The notes beneath the pieces were generated by a model. That model was not told the DNA's origin, made no database searches, and saw nothing but the letters and a program-made list of their open reading frames with translations. Both the position numbers and the translations under genes were made by a program. This document shows, piece after piece, positions 8,297 to 16,661 of a stretch of DNA of 64,000 bases. The DNA comes from Hyphomicrobiales bacterium. GTDB taxonomy: Bacteria; Pseudomonadota; Alphaproteobacteria; Rhizobiales; Beijerinckiaceae. How positions within the stretch are numbered: position 1 is the stretch's first letter; each line of letters starts with the position of its first letter. The stretch covers positions 3,061,001 to 3,125,000 of the forward strand of contig CAKNFJ010000001.1 of assembly GCA_930633495.1 (NCBI GenBank), given 5' to 3'.

Positions 8297-10498
8297 ATGA
8301 GCGAGGTCATCGTTCCCGAGAGGATGGCGGTCGCGCAGGCGCCGACGGTGGCCTGGACGCCGCTCGGCGAGAACGCGATCCTCGTCCGCAGCACTTGCGA
8401 TGCCATTCCGGCGAAGGTGCCGGTAGCGGTCGACGGCAACCCGCGCAATCGCGCGCAGACCATGGTGCTGAGCTGGCGCCGGCCCGGCGCCGAGCCGTCG
8501 TCGGCCACCGGCTTCCTCTGCCTCGCGCCGGCGCCTAGCGTCGACAACAGCGGCACGGGCGCGCTGCTGATCGGCCGCCCCGGGCGGCCGCTGCGCCTGA
8601 TCCTGGCGCCGAAGCCTCAACCCCTGCAGGCCTTCCTCTCCGAACTTGCCGACGATGCCGGCCAGGCCTTCCCGAGCGTGGTCGACGGTTTGCTCGAAGT
8701 GCTGCTGACCGGGGCGCCCAATCCGCGCCGCCTGCGCGCGGTGGCGATGCTGCTGCAGACGGTGGCGCGGCCCGGCGGCTTCGTCGAAGTGATGGGCAAG
8801 CTCGATGATGTGGCGGGGGCAGGCGGTGGCATCTTCCTGCAGGGCTGGACCTCTCATTTCGCCGCCGGGCGCGTGAAGTTGCTGATCGCGCATGGCGGGC
8901 TGTCGCCGGCCCATCTCGAAGCCGGGACCTTCGAGCGCGACGATCTCGGCGAAGGCGCGCGCGGCTTCTTCGGGCTGCTGGAGGATTGCCACGCCCAGCA
9001 TCCCGGCGAGATCGAGCGCCTCTATTTCCGCGGCAACGATGGCTGGCGCGCGCTCGAGGTCTATGAGCGCTACGTCCTGATCGAGCCGATCACCGTTCCC
9101 GGCCATTTGCGAGACGGCCTGCAGCGCGGCACGGCCCCGCAGGCGACGGCCGAGAAGCTGCGCCGCGCCTCGCAGCGCTTCGACGGGCGCGACACGGTCT
9201 GCCTGCTGGAGGAGCCGGTCCGCGCCGGCATCGACTCGGTCACCGTGGTCGAAGGGACGGGCGTGCTGATCATCGGCTGGCTCTTCGATCCCGAACGCCG
9301 GGTCGGCGGTGTCACGCTGCGCAGTGGCGGCCAGTCCTGCGCCGTCGACCGGTTGTGGACGCGGGTGCAGCGCGCCGATGTGACCGCCGCCTTCATGGAA
9401 GATCCGCGCTTCGGCCCTGCGCTGGCCTCGCGGCGCAACAATCACGGTTTCATCGTCTTCGCGCCGAAGCTTCTGCCCGAAGCAGGACAGCCTCTCCATC
9501 TTGCCTTCGAGGTACAGGGCACGGGGCCGGCGTTCCTGCCGCTCGAATTCAATCGCGCCCCGGCGCGGCGGGCTTTGGAGCGCGTGCTCGGCCTGCTCGA
9601 TCCGCGTTCCGCGACGGCGAATGCGGTGGTCGAGAGGCAGATCGCGCCCGCGCTGCAGGCGGCGGAGATCGCGCCGCCGCGTGGCGCGGAAACGCTCGAT
9701 GTCGGTGCCTTCGATGCCGAGGCCATGCTGGGCCTCGTCATCGGTCTCGATCACCGTCATCGCGAATTGTCGGCGTTGTTCGCGCTGTTGGCGATGGACC
9801 CGGAGGCGAGGTCCCTGCCGATCGTCCTCGCCGCGCCATCCGAAAGCTTCGACCGCGTCGGTGCGGAAGCGCGGCGGCTTGCGCGCTTCTACGGGCTGTC
9901 GGTTCGTCTCGTTGCGGTGGAGGGCGTCGAGGATGCCTGCGATGCGCTGGAGGCGGGCGTGCGGGCCTGCCGTTTCCAGACGGTCGCGCTGTTGTCGGGC
10001 GCTGCACAGATCCGCATGCCGGGCTGGCTCGGCCGACTGGAGCGGGCCTATCGGGCGCGGGGCGGCCAATGCGTGGCGAGCCCGACCTTGCTCTTCGAGG
10101 ACGACTCGATTCGCTGGGCAGGCGCATGGCTGGAAGGCGAGGGGACGAGCCGGCGCATCGCCAACCGCTTCGTCGGCTATCCGCTGGAGGCGGTCGGCAA
10201 TCTCGGCCCGATGGAGGTCGCGGCCGGTGCCAGCGAATGCTGCGTGCTCTCACGCGCTGCCTTCATCGAGGTCGGCGGCTTCGCCCGCAACTACTTCACC
10301 ACGGCGGAGAAGGGGCTCGATCTCTGCCTCAAGCTCCGGATGGCCGGCTCCCCATCGCTCTGGGTGCCCGATGTCGAGGTCTATGCCGTCGACGATGCGG
10401 AGACCGCGACGCCCCATGCCGGCGCGCTCGCCCAACTTGCCGACCGCGCCAGCTTCGACCGGCGCTGGGCGCTCGCCATCTCCAACATGAAAGGCTGA
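8297..10498 (+). CDS. Degenerate GT2-type glycosyltransferase paralogue, probably catalytically inactive
   Basis: A 733-residue protein collinear with the 763-residue GT2 protein encoded at 3172. It has a GW module at about residue 321 (GVLIIGWLFDPERR), an extra one near 177 (GIFLQGWTSHFAAGR), and a GT2-like region from about 467. The conserved shell is present (SPTLLFEDDSIRWAG, EVGGF, LDLCLKLRMAG), but the acidic residues are gone: VLD became LAA, NSD became LSGA and YEDSDLC became AEKGLDLC. The fold is therefore likely kept without metal-dependent transfer activity. It could act as a scaffold, glycan-binding or regulatory subunit. It starts 4 bases after the previous stop. Confidence 0.8.
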   Translation: MSEVIVPERMAVAQAPTVAWTPLGENAILVRSTCDAIPAKVPVAVDGNPRNRAQTMVLSWRRPGAEPSSATGFLCLAPAPSVDNSGTGALLIGRPGRPLRLILAPKPQPLQAFLSELADDAGQAFPSVVDGLLEVLLTGAPNPRRLRAVAMLLQTVARPGGFVEVMGKLDDVAGAGGGIFLQGWTSHFAAGRVKLLIAHGGLSPAHLEAGTFERDDLGEGARGFFGLLEDCHAQHPGEIERLYFRGNDGWRALEVYERYVLIEPITVPGHLRDGLQRGTAPQATAEKLRRASQRFDGRDTVCLLEEPVRAGIDSVTVVEGTGVLIIGWLFDPERRVGGVTLRSGGQSCAVDRLWTRVQRADVTAAFMEDPRFGPALASRRNNHGFIVFAPKLLPEAGQPLHLAFEVQGTGPAFLPLEFNRAPARRALERVLGLLDPRSATANAVVERQIAPALQAAEIAPPRGAETLDVGAFDAEAMLGLVIGLDHRHRELSALFALLAMDPEARSLPIVLAAPSESFDRVGAEARRLARFYGLSVRLVAVEGVEDACDALEAGVRACRFQTVALLSGAAQIRMPGWLGRLERAYRARGGQCVASPTLLFEDDSIRWAGAWLEGEGTSRRIANRFVGYPLEAVGNLGPMEVAAGASECCVLSRAAFIEVGGFARNYFTTAEKGLDLCLKLRMAGSPSLWVPDVEVYAVDDAETATPHAGALAQLADRASFDRRWALAISNMKG

Positions 10499-10500
10499 GG

Positions 10501-11805
10501 ATGCGGGTTCTCGTGATATCGCACGGCCATCCTTCGCTCTCGCTCGGCGGGGCGGAGATGGCCTCCTACAACCTGCACAAGGGCTTGCAGGCCGGCGAAG
10601 GCGTCGATTCCCATTTCCTCGCCCGCGTCGGCGCGCCGACCCCGCGCCATGCCGGCACGGCGCTGATGAGCCTGCGTCAGCGCGGCGGCGAGCTGCTCTA
10701 CTACGCCGAGGATTACGACCATTTCCTGATCTCGAACCGTGCCACGGACGAGATCGAGCGCGATTTCGTGCGGGTTCTGCACGATCTGAAGCCCGATGTG
10801 GTGCACTTCCACCACTTCATCGGGCTCGGCCTCGAATGCCTGTTCGCGGTGCGCGATGCGCTGCCGGATACGCTGATCGTGGTGACCTTCCACGAATATC
10901 TGTCGATCTGCCACCACCACGGCCAGATGGTGAAGACCGGCGCCTTCAAGCTCTGCTACCGGGCGTCGCCGACCGACTGCAACGCCTGCTTCCCCGATAT
11001 CGCGCCGGCCCGGTTCCTGGCCCGCGAGACCTTCATCAAGGGCATGCTGGGGCTTGCCGACCATTTCGTCTCGCCGAGCCGTTTCCTGGTGGACCGCTAT
11101 GTCGACTGGGGCCTCGGTAAGGAGCGCTTCTCGGTCATCGAGAACGGCATCGACGTGGCGGGCGCCGCGCCGCCGCGACCTCTGCCGGAGGGCAAGGGCC
11201 GGCGCTCGCGCTTCGCCTATTTCGGCCAGCTCACGCCCTACAAGGGAGCGGACGTGCTGATCGACGCGGTGACGCGCATCCCGGAGGCGGTCTGGGGCGA
11301 GGATTCGATCCTGCTGGTTTATGGTGGCAATCTGGAACGGCAGCCGCAGGCCTATCAGGACAAGTTCGCCAGGCTCGTCGAGAGCGCCGGCCGGCGCGTG
11401 CGCTTCTGTGGCGCCTTCCAGAACCATGAAATGCCGAATTTGATGCGCTCGGCCGATTGGGTGGTGATGCCCTCGGTCTGGTGGGAGAACTCGCCGATCG
11501 TGATCCAGGAGGCGTTCTTCCATGGCCGCCCGATCCTGGCGAGTCAGCTCGGCGGCATGGCCGAGAAGATCACCGACGAGGTCGACGGCCTGCATTTCCG
11601 CCCCGGCAGCCCGGAAGACCTCGTCGACTGCATGACGCGCGCACTGACCGAGCCCGGTCTCTGGGAGCGTCTGCGCGGCGGCATCAAGCGCCCGATGAGC
11701 CATGTCGAATGCGCCGGGACGCATCTCGATCTCTATCGCCGCCTCCTGACCGAACGCCGCAAGCCTGCGCCCGCGCGGCAGGACCCCGCCGCGATGATCG
11801 CCTGA
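10501..11805 (+). CDS. Glycosyltransferase family 4 (second copy)
   Basis: A 434-residue GT-B enzyme, clearly paralogous to the one encoded at 6296: VLVISHGHPSLSLGGAEM at the start, a matching NACFPDI cysteine region, YFGQLTPYKGADVLI, and WWENSPIVIQE with GGMAEKITDEVDGL at the donor site. All key residues look intact. The ATG at 10501 is 2 bases after the previous stop, and earlier in-frame starts would lie inside the upstream gene. It probably adds a sugar to the same glycan as the first copy but with different specificity (inference). Confidence 0.9.
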   Translation: MRVLVISHGHPSLSLGGAEMASYNLHKGLQAGEGVDSHFLARVGAPTPRHAGTALMSLRQRGGELLYYAEDYDHFLISNRATDEIERDFVRVLHDLKPDVVHFHHFIGLGLECLFAVRDALPDTLIVVTFHEYLSICHHHGQMVKTGAFKLCYRASPTDCNACFPDIAPARFLARETFIKGMLGLADHFVSPSRFLVDRYVDWGLGKERFSVIENGIDVAGAAPPRPLPEGKGRRSRFAYFGQLTPYKGADVLIDAVTRIPEAVWGEDSILLVYGGNLERQPQAYQDKFARLVESAGRRVRFCGAFQNHEMPNLMRSADWVVMPSVWWENSPIVIQEAFFHGRPILASQLGGMAEKITDEVDGLHFRPGSPEDLVDCMTRALTEPGLWERLRGGIKRPMSHVECAGTHLDLYRRLLTERRKPAPARQDPAAMIA

Positions 11806-11837
11806 AACCATAACGAGATAACAGGGGAGACCCGACC

Positions 11838-13019
11838 ATGGCCCGCATCCTTGTCATCAGCCCCTCCGGGGAGGTCTATGACCACGACAATGTGCGCTGG
11901 TACCGCTATGCCGATCTGCAGAGCCATATCGGCCACTATCACAATATCGGCGATGCCTTCGTCTTCGATTCCTCGTTGAAGCTGCTCAATTTCGAGAAGC
12001 TCGACGAATTGCCGATCGCCCATGTCGATCCGGCCCATATCGACCGGCTCAACGCCGAGTACGATTACGTCTTCCTGCGCGGCTCCAACTATGTCCATGC
12101 GCAGATGAACTGGGCGAAGGCATCCGAGGTGCTGCGCCGGCTCAAGCTGCCGGTGATCGCCTTCGGCATCGGCGCGCAGGCGCCGGTCAGCGGCAAGCTG
12201 GAACTGAGCGAGGACACCCGGACGGTGCTGAAGCTCATCGCCGATTCTACCACCTCGCTCGGCGTGCGCGGCACCTACTCCGCCGAGGTGCTGAACGATC
12301 TCGGCATCAGGAATGTCCGGATCATCGGCTGCCCCACCGCATTCCGGAACAACGACCCCAACCTCGCCATCCGCCTGCCGCCGCTCGACCAGATCAGGAA
12401 GGTCGGCGTGACGCTGCGGCGCGAGGTCTCGACGACCTATGCGCAGAATATCAAGCGCTACCTTTCCTTCCATCGCGACCTGGTGAAGGCGATGGCGGAT
12501 CGTTTCGAGATCACGCTGATGTCGCAGGGCGAGGTCGAGGAGAAGAAGCTCGCGCTCGGCACCATCGACCAGAAGGCGCAGGCCATGACGGCGCTCAGGG
12601 ACAATGCCTGGGCGCGCGACTGGTATCTCGATGAGCAGGTCGAGCGGCTCTATCAGGATCGCATGTTCTATTCCGATGTGGTCGCGGAATACGAGCGGCT
12701 GGTGCGCGGGCTCGATCTCGTGCTCGGCTACCGGCTGCACGGCAATCTGATGGCGCTCGCCAACGGCACGCCCTCGATCTACTTCACCTATGACAGCCGC
12801 ACCGTCGAGTTCGCGGACACCTTCAAGATCCCGAGCGTCGACGTCTTCTCCGGCAAGGATTTCAAGCTGGAGGAGCACTGGGACCAGGCGCGCTTCGATC
12901 GCTTCAATGCGACCTATGCCCAGGTCTACGGACAGATGCGCGACTTCCTCGTCGAGAACCGCGTCGACAACAAGATGGTCGCTCCCCAGGCGGCGGAGCC
13001 GGCCCGGAAGGTGGCATGA
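11838..13019 (+). CDS. Polysaccharide pyruvyl transferase family protein
   Basis: A 393-residue protein with N-terminal ILVISPSGEVYDHDNVRWYR, NIGDAFVFDSSLKLL, FLRGSNYVH, GIGAQAP, LGVRGTYSAEVL and the C-terminal LGYRLHGNLMALANGTPS with YDSRTVEFADTF. These are the features of the CsaB/WcaK-type family, which transfers pyruvate from phosphoenolpyruvate to make ketal groups on cell-wall or capsular sugars. A GGGGAG ribosome site lies before the ATG. It is paralogous to the protein encoded at 14197. Confidence 0.87.
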   Translation: MARILVISPSGEVYDHDNVRWYRYADLQSHIGHYHNIGDAFVFDSSLKLLNFEKLDELPIAHVDPAHIDRLNAEYDYVFLRGSNYVHAQMNWAKASEVLRRLKLPVIAFGIGAQAPVSGKLELSEDTRTVLKLIADSTTSLGVRGTYSAEVLNDLGIRNVRIIGCPTAFRNNDPNLAIRLPPLDQIRKVGVTLRREVSTTYAQNIKRYLSFHRDLVKAMADRFEITLMSQGEVEEKKLALGTIDQKAQAMTALRDNAWARDWYLDEQVERLYQDRMFYSDVVAEYERLVRGLDLVLGYRLHGNLMALANGTPSIYFTYDSRTVEFADTFKIPSVDVFSGKDFKLEEHWDQARFDRFNATYAQVYGQMRDFLVENRVDNKMVAPQAAEPARKVA

Positions 13020-14200
13020 GGGTGGCCCGGTCCCTTCAGGCGACGCCTCTCGTTGCGGCGCTGCTGCTGTCGGTCTCCGCTGCGCGGGCAGCCGAGATCG
13101 CGCATTACCATGTCGAAATCGCTCCGGATGCGCAGGAGGAGACGGTCTATGCCTGGTCGAAGGAGCGTTGCGAGGAGTGGCATATTCCGGACGCGCCGCT
13201 GCGCGCCTTCCGGGACGACAAGGGCGAGGTCGTCGCCTTTGCTAGCCATCACCGCAACCGTGCGCTCATCGGCGATCGCCTCGACCGGATCAGGACCTCC
13301 TGCTCGATCTCGTTCGAGGCGAAGAACAGCGCCGATGCCAGCCAGTTCAGCGACATGAGCTGGATCGCCGCGACCTGGACCAGCAACGGCCGCGACGTCT
13401 ACGCACTGATGCATGACGAGTACCATGCCGACCGGCACCCGGGCGCCTGCCGGTTCAAGGACGGCATGGCCTGCTGGTACAATGTCGTGACGGCGGCGCG
13501 CTCGAACGATGGCGGGCAGAGCTTCAAGACCGACGACCCGCCGACCGTGGTTGCCGCACCCGCCTTCAGGCAGGAGGTCGGGCAGGGCCGGCATCGCGGC
13601 TTCTTCAACCCTTCCAACATCGTCGAGAAGGATGGAGCCTGGTATGCGCTGATCGCGACGACGGGCGGCGAGGGGCAGAAGGGCGGCACCTGCATCTATC
13701 GCAGCACGGATATCGCCGACCCCAAGGCGTGGCGCGCCTTCGACGGGCAGGATTTCACGCTTCCCGCCGTCGATCCCTATCGCGAGGACAGCTCCCAGGC
13801 AAAACCCTGCCAGCCGCTCAAGGTGCTGCCGACGGTCGTCGGCTCGGTCACGCGACACGAGGCGAGCGGGCAGTGGCTCGCGATCTTCCATCTCGGCCCC
13901 GATCCCAAGCAGGGCATCGTGGGCGGGCGCGTCGCCTATAGCTGGTCGAAGGACCTGATGACGTGGTCGCCGCTGCAGACGCTCATCACCCATCCGACGA
14001 TGTGGAGCAAGGATTGCAGCGACCGCGAGCGCTATTCCTACGGTGCCGTCGCCGACCCGGATTCGCCCTCGCGCAATTTCGAGACCACGGGCGACGAGCC
14101 CTATCTGTTCATGACCAAGATGCATGTCGCCGACTGCAAGATGGGGCCGCAGCGCGACCTCGTCCGCATCAAGCTCCGCATCGTGAAGGAAACGCCATGA
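13016..14200 (+). CDS. Exported beta-propeller protein, sialidase/GH43-like
   Basis: A 394-residue protein with a signal peptide (basic MRVARS, hydrophobic core PLVAALLLSVS, cleavage about ARA-AEI). The mature part shows propeller features: an Asp-box-like SNDGGQSF near residue 163, FNPSNIVEKDGAWYAL, YRSTDIADPKAW and YSWSKDLMTWSP. Several cysteine-containing segments suggest disulphides. This suggests a periplasmic glycoside hydrolase or glycan-binding propeller; I cannot identify a definite catalytic triad or substrate. It overlaps both neighbours (ATGA junctions), so an exported protein sits between two cytoplasmic pyruvyl transferases. Confidence 0.75.
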   Translation: MRVARSLQATPLVAALLLSVSAARAAEIAHYHVEIAPDAQEETVYAWSKERCEEWHIPDAPLRAFRDDKGEVVAFASHHRNRALIGDRLDRIRTSCSISFEAKNSADASQFSDMSWIAATWTSNGRDVYALMHDEYHADRHPGACRFKDGMACWYNVVTAARSNDGGQSFKTDDPPTVVAAPAFRQEVGQGRHRGFFNPSNIVEKDGAWYALIATTGGEGQKGGTCIYRSTDIADPKAWRAFDGQDFTLPAVDPYREDSSQAKPCQPLKVLPTVVGSVTRHEASGQWLAIFHLGPDPKQGIVGGRVAYSWSKDLMTWSPLQTLITHPTMWSKDCSDRERYSYGAVADPDSPSRNFETTGDEPYLFMTKMHVADCKMGPQRDLVRIKLRIVKETP

Positions 14201-15660
14201 ATGCGAATGCGCCCGCGCACCAATTCACCGCCAGCCAGGTCGTCCAGACCATGAAGATCCTGCGCGCGACCACGCAGGAGGTGGTCGTCCTCGTCGCCCG
14301 CGAGCCGGGCGGCGGCTGGCCCTCGCTGCGTCTCCTGCTGGATGGGCAGGACTACGCCACGATCCATCCGGACGCCCTCGTCACCGGCGATGCGACGGTG
14401 GCGGAGATCGCCATTCCGCTGCCGGCTCTGCCCGAGGCGCGCTTGCGCGCGATCGCGGTCGCCGATGCCCGCACCGGCGGGCTCGCGCCCGGCTCGCAAC
14501 TGCGCCCGATCGCGCGGTCGAAGCCCTTGCGGGCGCTGGTGATCTATCCGGCCGGCGAGGTCTACGACCACGACAAGGTGCGCTGGTACCGCGCGCCGCT
14601 GGAGAAGCTGCTCTCCGACTATTTCAATATCGGCGACATGATCGTCTTCGACTCGACGCTGAAGCTGCTCGACTACGTCCATCTCGAGCCGATGAAGATC
14701 ATGAACCCGACCGAGGCCGATATCGAGCGCTATGCGAGCGAGTTCGACTTCGTCTTCGTGCGCGGCTCGAACTTCATCCATGAGAAGATGGAGTGGTTCC
14801 GTGCCGTCGAGGTGCTGGAGAAGGTCAAGCTGCCGGTCTACGCCATCGGCGTCGGCGCGCAGGCGAGTCAGAACCGGGCGATCGAGCTGCCCGAAAGCTC
14901 GAAACGCTTCTGGCAGATCGTTTCCGACCGTTGCGCGGCGATCGGCGTGCGCGGGGCCTTCAGCGCCGAAACGTTGCGGCGCAACGGCATCGGCAATGTC
15001 GAGGTGGTCGGCTGCCCTTCGATCTTCCGGACCCGCAATCGCGATCTCCATATTCGCGTGCCGGACCAGCGTGCGATCCGCAAGGTCGCCTTCAGCCTGA
15101 GGCGCGAAGCCGACAAGAGCTATACGGTCGACCCCGAAGCCTATCTGCGCAAGCAGCGCGCCGCGCTGCTCAAGGTCGACGGCCAGTGCGAGATGGTGAT
15201 GTCCTCGCATGGCGAGCAGGAGGAGAAGGCCTTCTTCCTGCGCGACGAGGCGGCACGGGAGAAGGCCGTCGCGGAGTTCGTCCGGACCGGCTGGTGGGAC
15301 GGGCCGGACGATGCCCGGATGCGCGCGATCTACGAGCGCCGGATGTTCACCTTCTTTGATGTGGAGGACTATGACCGTTTCGCGCAGAGCGTCGATCTCG
15401 CGGTCGGCTACCGCGTCCACGGCGTGCTGCCGGCGGTCGCGCATGGCGTTCCGGGCGTGCTCGTCGCCTATGACACGCGCAGCCAGGAACTGGCGGAGAC
15501 GCTGAAGATCCCAGTCGTGCCGGAGGAGGCACTGGCCGAGGGCGGCTGGCGCGCGGTCTATCGCGAAGCGGCGTTGAACGGGCTCGCAAAGTCCTATGCC
15601 GCCTCCTACGACCGGATGCGGGGCTTCCTCGACCGCAACGGCGTGCCGCACCGGATGTGA
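14197..15660 (+). CDS. Polysaccharide pyruvyl transferase family protein with N-terminal beta domain
   Basis: A 487-residue protein. Residues about 110-487 match the family: LVIYPAGEVYDHDKVRWYR, NIGDMIVFDSTLKLL, FVRGSNFIH, GVGAQAS, IGVRGAFSAETL, VGYRVHGVLPAVAHG and YDTRSQELAETL. It is a close paralogue of the protein encoded at 11838 but carries about 105 extra N-terminal residues that look like a beta-sandwich and may be related to the GW-type modules of neighbouring proteins. The start at 14197 overlaps the previous stop; a longer frame continuing upstream is inside the propeller gene. Confidence 0.85.
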   Translation: MNANAPAHQFTASQVVQTMKILRATTQEVVVLVAREPGGGWPSLRLLLDGQDYATIHPDALVTGDATVAEIAIPLPALPEARLRAIAVADARTGGLAPGSQLRPIARSKPLRALVIYPAGEVYDHDKVRWYRAPLEKLLSDYFNIGDMIVFDSTLKLLDYVHLEPMKIMNPTEADIERYASEFDFVFVRGSNFIHEKMEWFRAVEVLEKVKLPVYAIGVGAQASQNRAIELPESSKRFWQIVSDRCAAIGVRGAFSAETLRRNGIGNVEVVGCPSIFRTRNRDLHIRVPDQRAIRKVAFSLRREADKSYTVDPEAYLRKQRAALLKVDGQCEMVMSSHGEQEEKAFFLRDEAAREKAVAEFVRTGWWDGPDDARMRAIYERRMFTFFDVEDYDRFAQSVDLAVGYRVHGVLPAVAHGVPGVLVAYDTRSQELAETLKIPVVPEEALAEGGWRAVYREAALNGLAKSYAASYDRMRGFLDRNGVPHRM

Positions 15661-15676
15661 CCGGCGGAGGCGGACA

Positions 15677-16537
15677 ATGAAGAAGGTTGCGGTGGTGACG
15701 ATGCAGTACAACGAGGCGTTCTATGTCTCGCGCTGGATCGACTACTATGCCGGGCTCGTCGGCCGCGAGAACCTCTATGTCATCGACCATGACAGCGATG
15801 ACGAGGTCCGCGCGATCCTGCAGGGCGTCAGCACCGTGCGCTATCCGCGCTCGGCGCTCGACGACCAGGAGCGGGCGCGCTTCGTCTCGAAATTCGTCGG
15901 CGCCCTGCTCGAGCTCTACGAGACGGTGATCTATTCGGATTGCGACGAGTTCATCAGCCATGATCCGCGCCGCTTCGGCAGTTTCGCCGCGTGGCTCGAC
16001 GCGACGGATTTCGAGCACGGGACCTGCGTCGGCTTCAACGTCACACCGATGCTGAAGGAGGAGAATGCGGCGCTGCTCGACGGGCCGATCCTGCGCCAGC
16101 GCGGCCATGTCCGCTTCGTTTCGCCGATGTGCAAGACCCTGATCGCGCGCAAGCCGATCCGCTGGGGCGGGGGATTCCACCATGCCAACCAGCCGCCGCA
16201 TTTTCCCGGCGCCTATCTGTTCCACCTCAAATACGCCGATCTCGGCGAGCGCATGCACCGGCAGTCGCTGACGCGAGGCCTCGACTTCGCGCAGCTCGAC
16301 CAGGGCCATCACCAGCGCAACAGCGATCTCGACCTGCTCAACCTCTATCGCGGCTTCGACAAGTTGGAGCGCCGCGATTGGGAGGACGATGCCATCGGGC
16401 GCTACTGCCAGAGCTTCATCAACGGCATCAGGTCCTCGGAACGCGGCGGCGAGGTCGGCACGATGTATGTGGCGCCGCTCGACATCGCCAGCGCAGAGGC
16501 CTGGCGCCTGCCCGACAGCTTCCGCGGGCTGTTCTAG
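15677..16537 (+). CDS. Small glycosyltransferase family 2-like protein
   Basis: A 286-residue protein beginning VAVVTMQYNEAFYVSRWIDYY, the opening typical of the GT2/GT92-like group with a conserved NE near the start. It has an acidic metal-site candidate YSDCDEFI near residue 83 and a histidine-rich GGGFHHANQPPHFPG loop. It is likely cytoplasmic. It is the last gene of the glycan operon, with a GGAGG ribosome site before the ATG at 15677. Acceptor and donor are unknown. Confidence 0.8.
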   Translation: MKKVAVVTMQYNEAFYVSRWIDYYAGLVGRENLYVIDHDSDDEVRAILQGVSTVRYPRSALDDQERARFVSKFVGALLELYETVIYSDCDEFISHDPRRFGSFAAWLDATDFEHGTCVGFNVTPMLKEENAALLDGPILRQRGHVRFVSPMCKTLIARKPIRWGGGFHHANQPPHFPGAYLFHLKYADLGERMHRQSLTRGLDFAQLDQGHHQRNSDLDLLNLYRGFDKLERRDWEDDAIGRYCQSFINGIRSSERGGEVGTMYVAPLDIASAEAWRLPDSFRGLF

Positions 16538-16607
16538 CTGTAAGCAGCTCGCGGTGGTGCACCTTAAGCCGCAAGCCTTTCGACACCTACCGTTACTGCC
16601 CGGCCAT

Positions 16608-16631
16608 CCGACATGCCCCATCGCATGTCGG
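16608..16631. terminator. Hairpin between convergent operons
   Basis: An 8-bp perfect stem (CCGACATG at 16608-16615 with 16624-16631) with an 8-base loop lies between the glycan operon and the facing RraA-like gene, followed on the plus strand by CTTTCGCTGTATT. It is a plausible shared terminator. Confidence 0.5.
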
Positions 16632-16661
16632 CTTTCGCTGTATTGTCCGGTGCTTGCCGTC

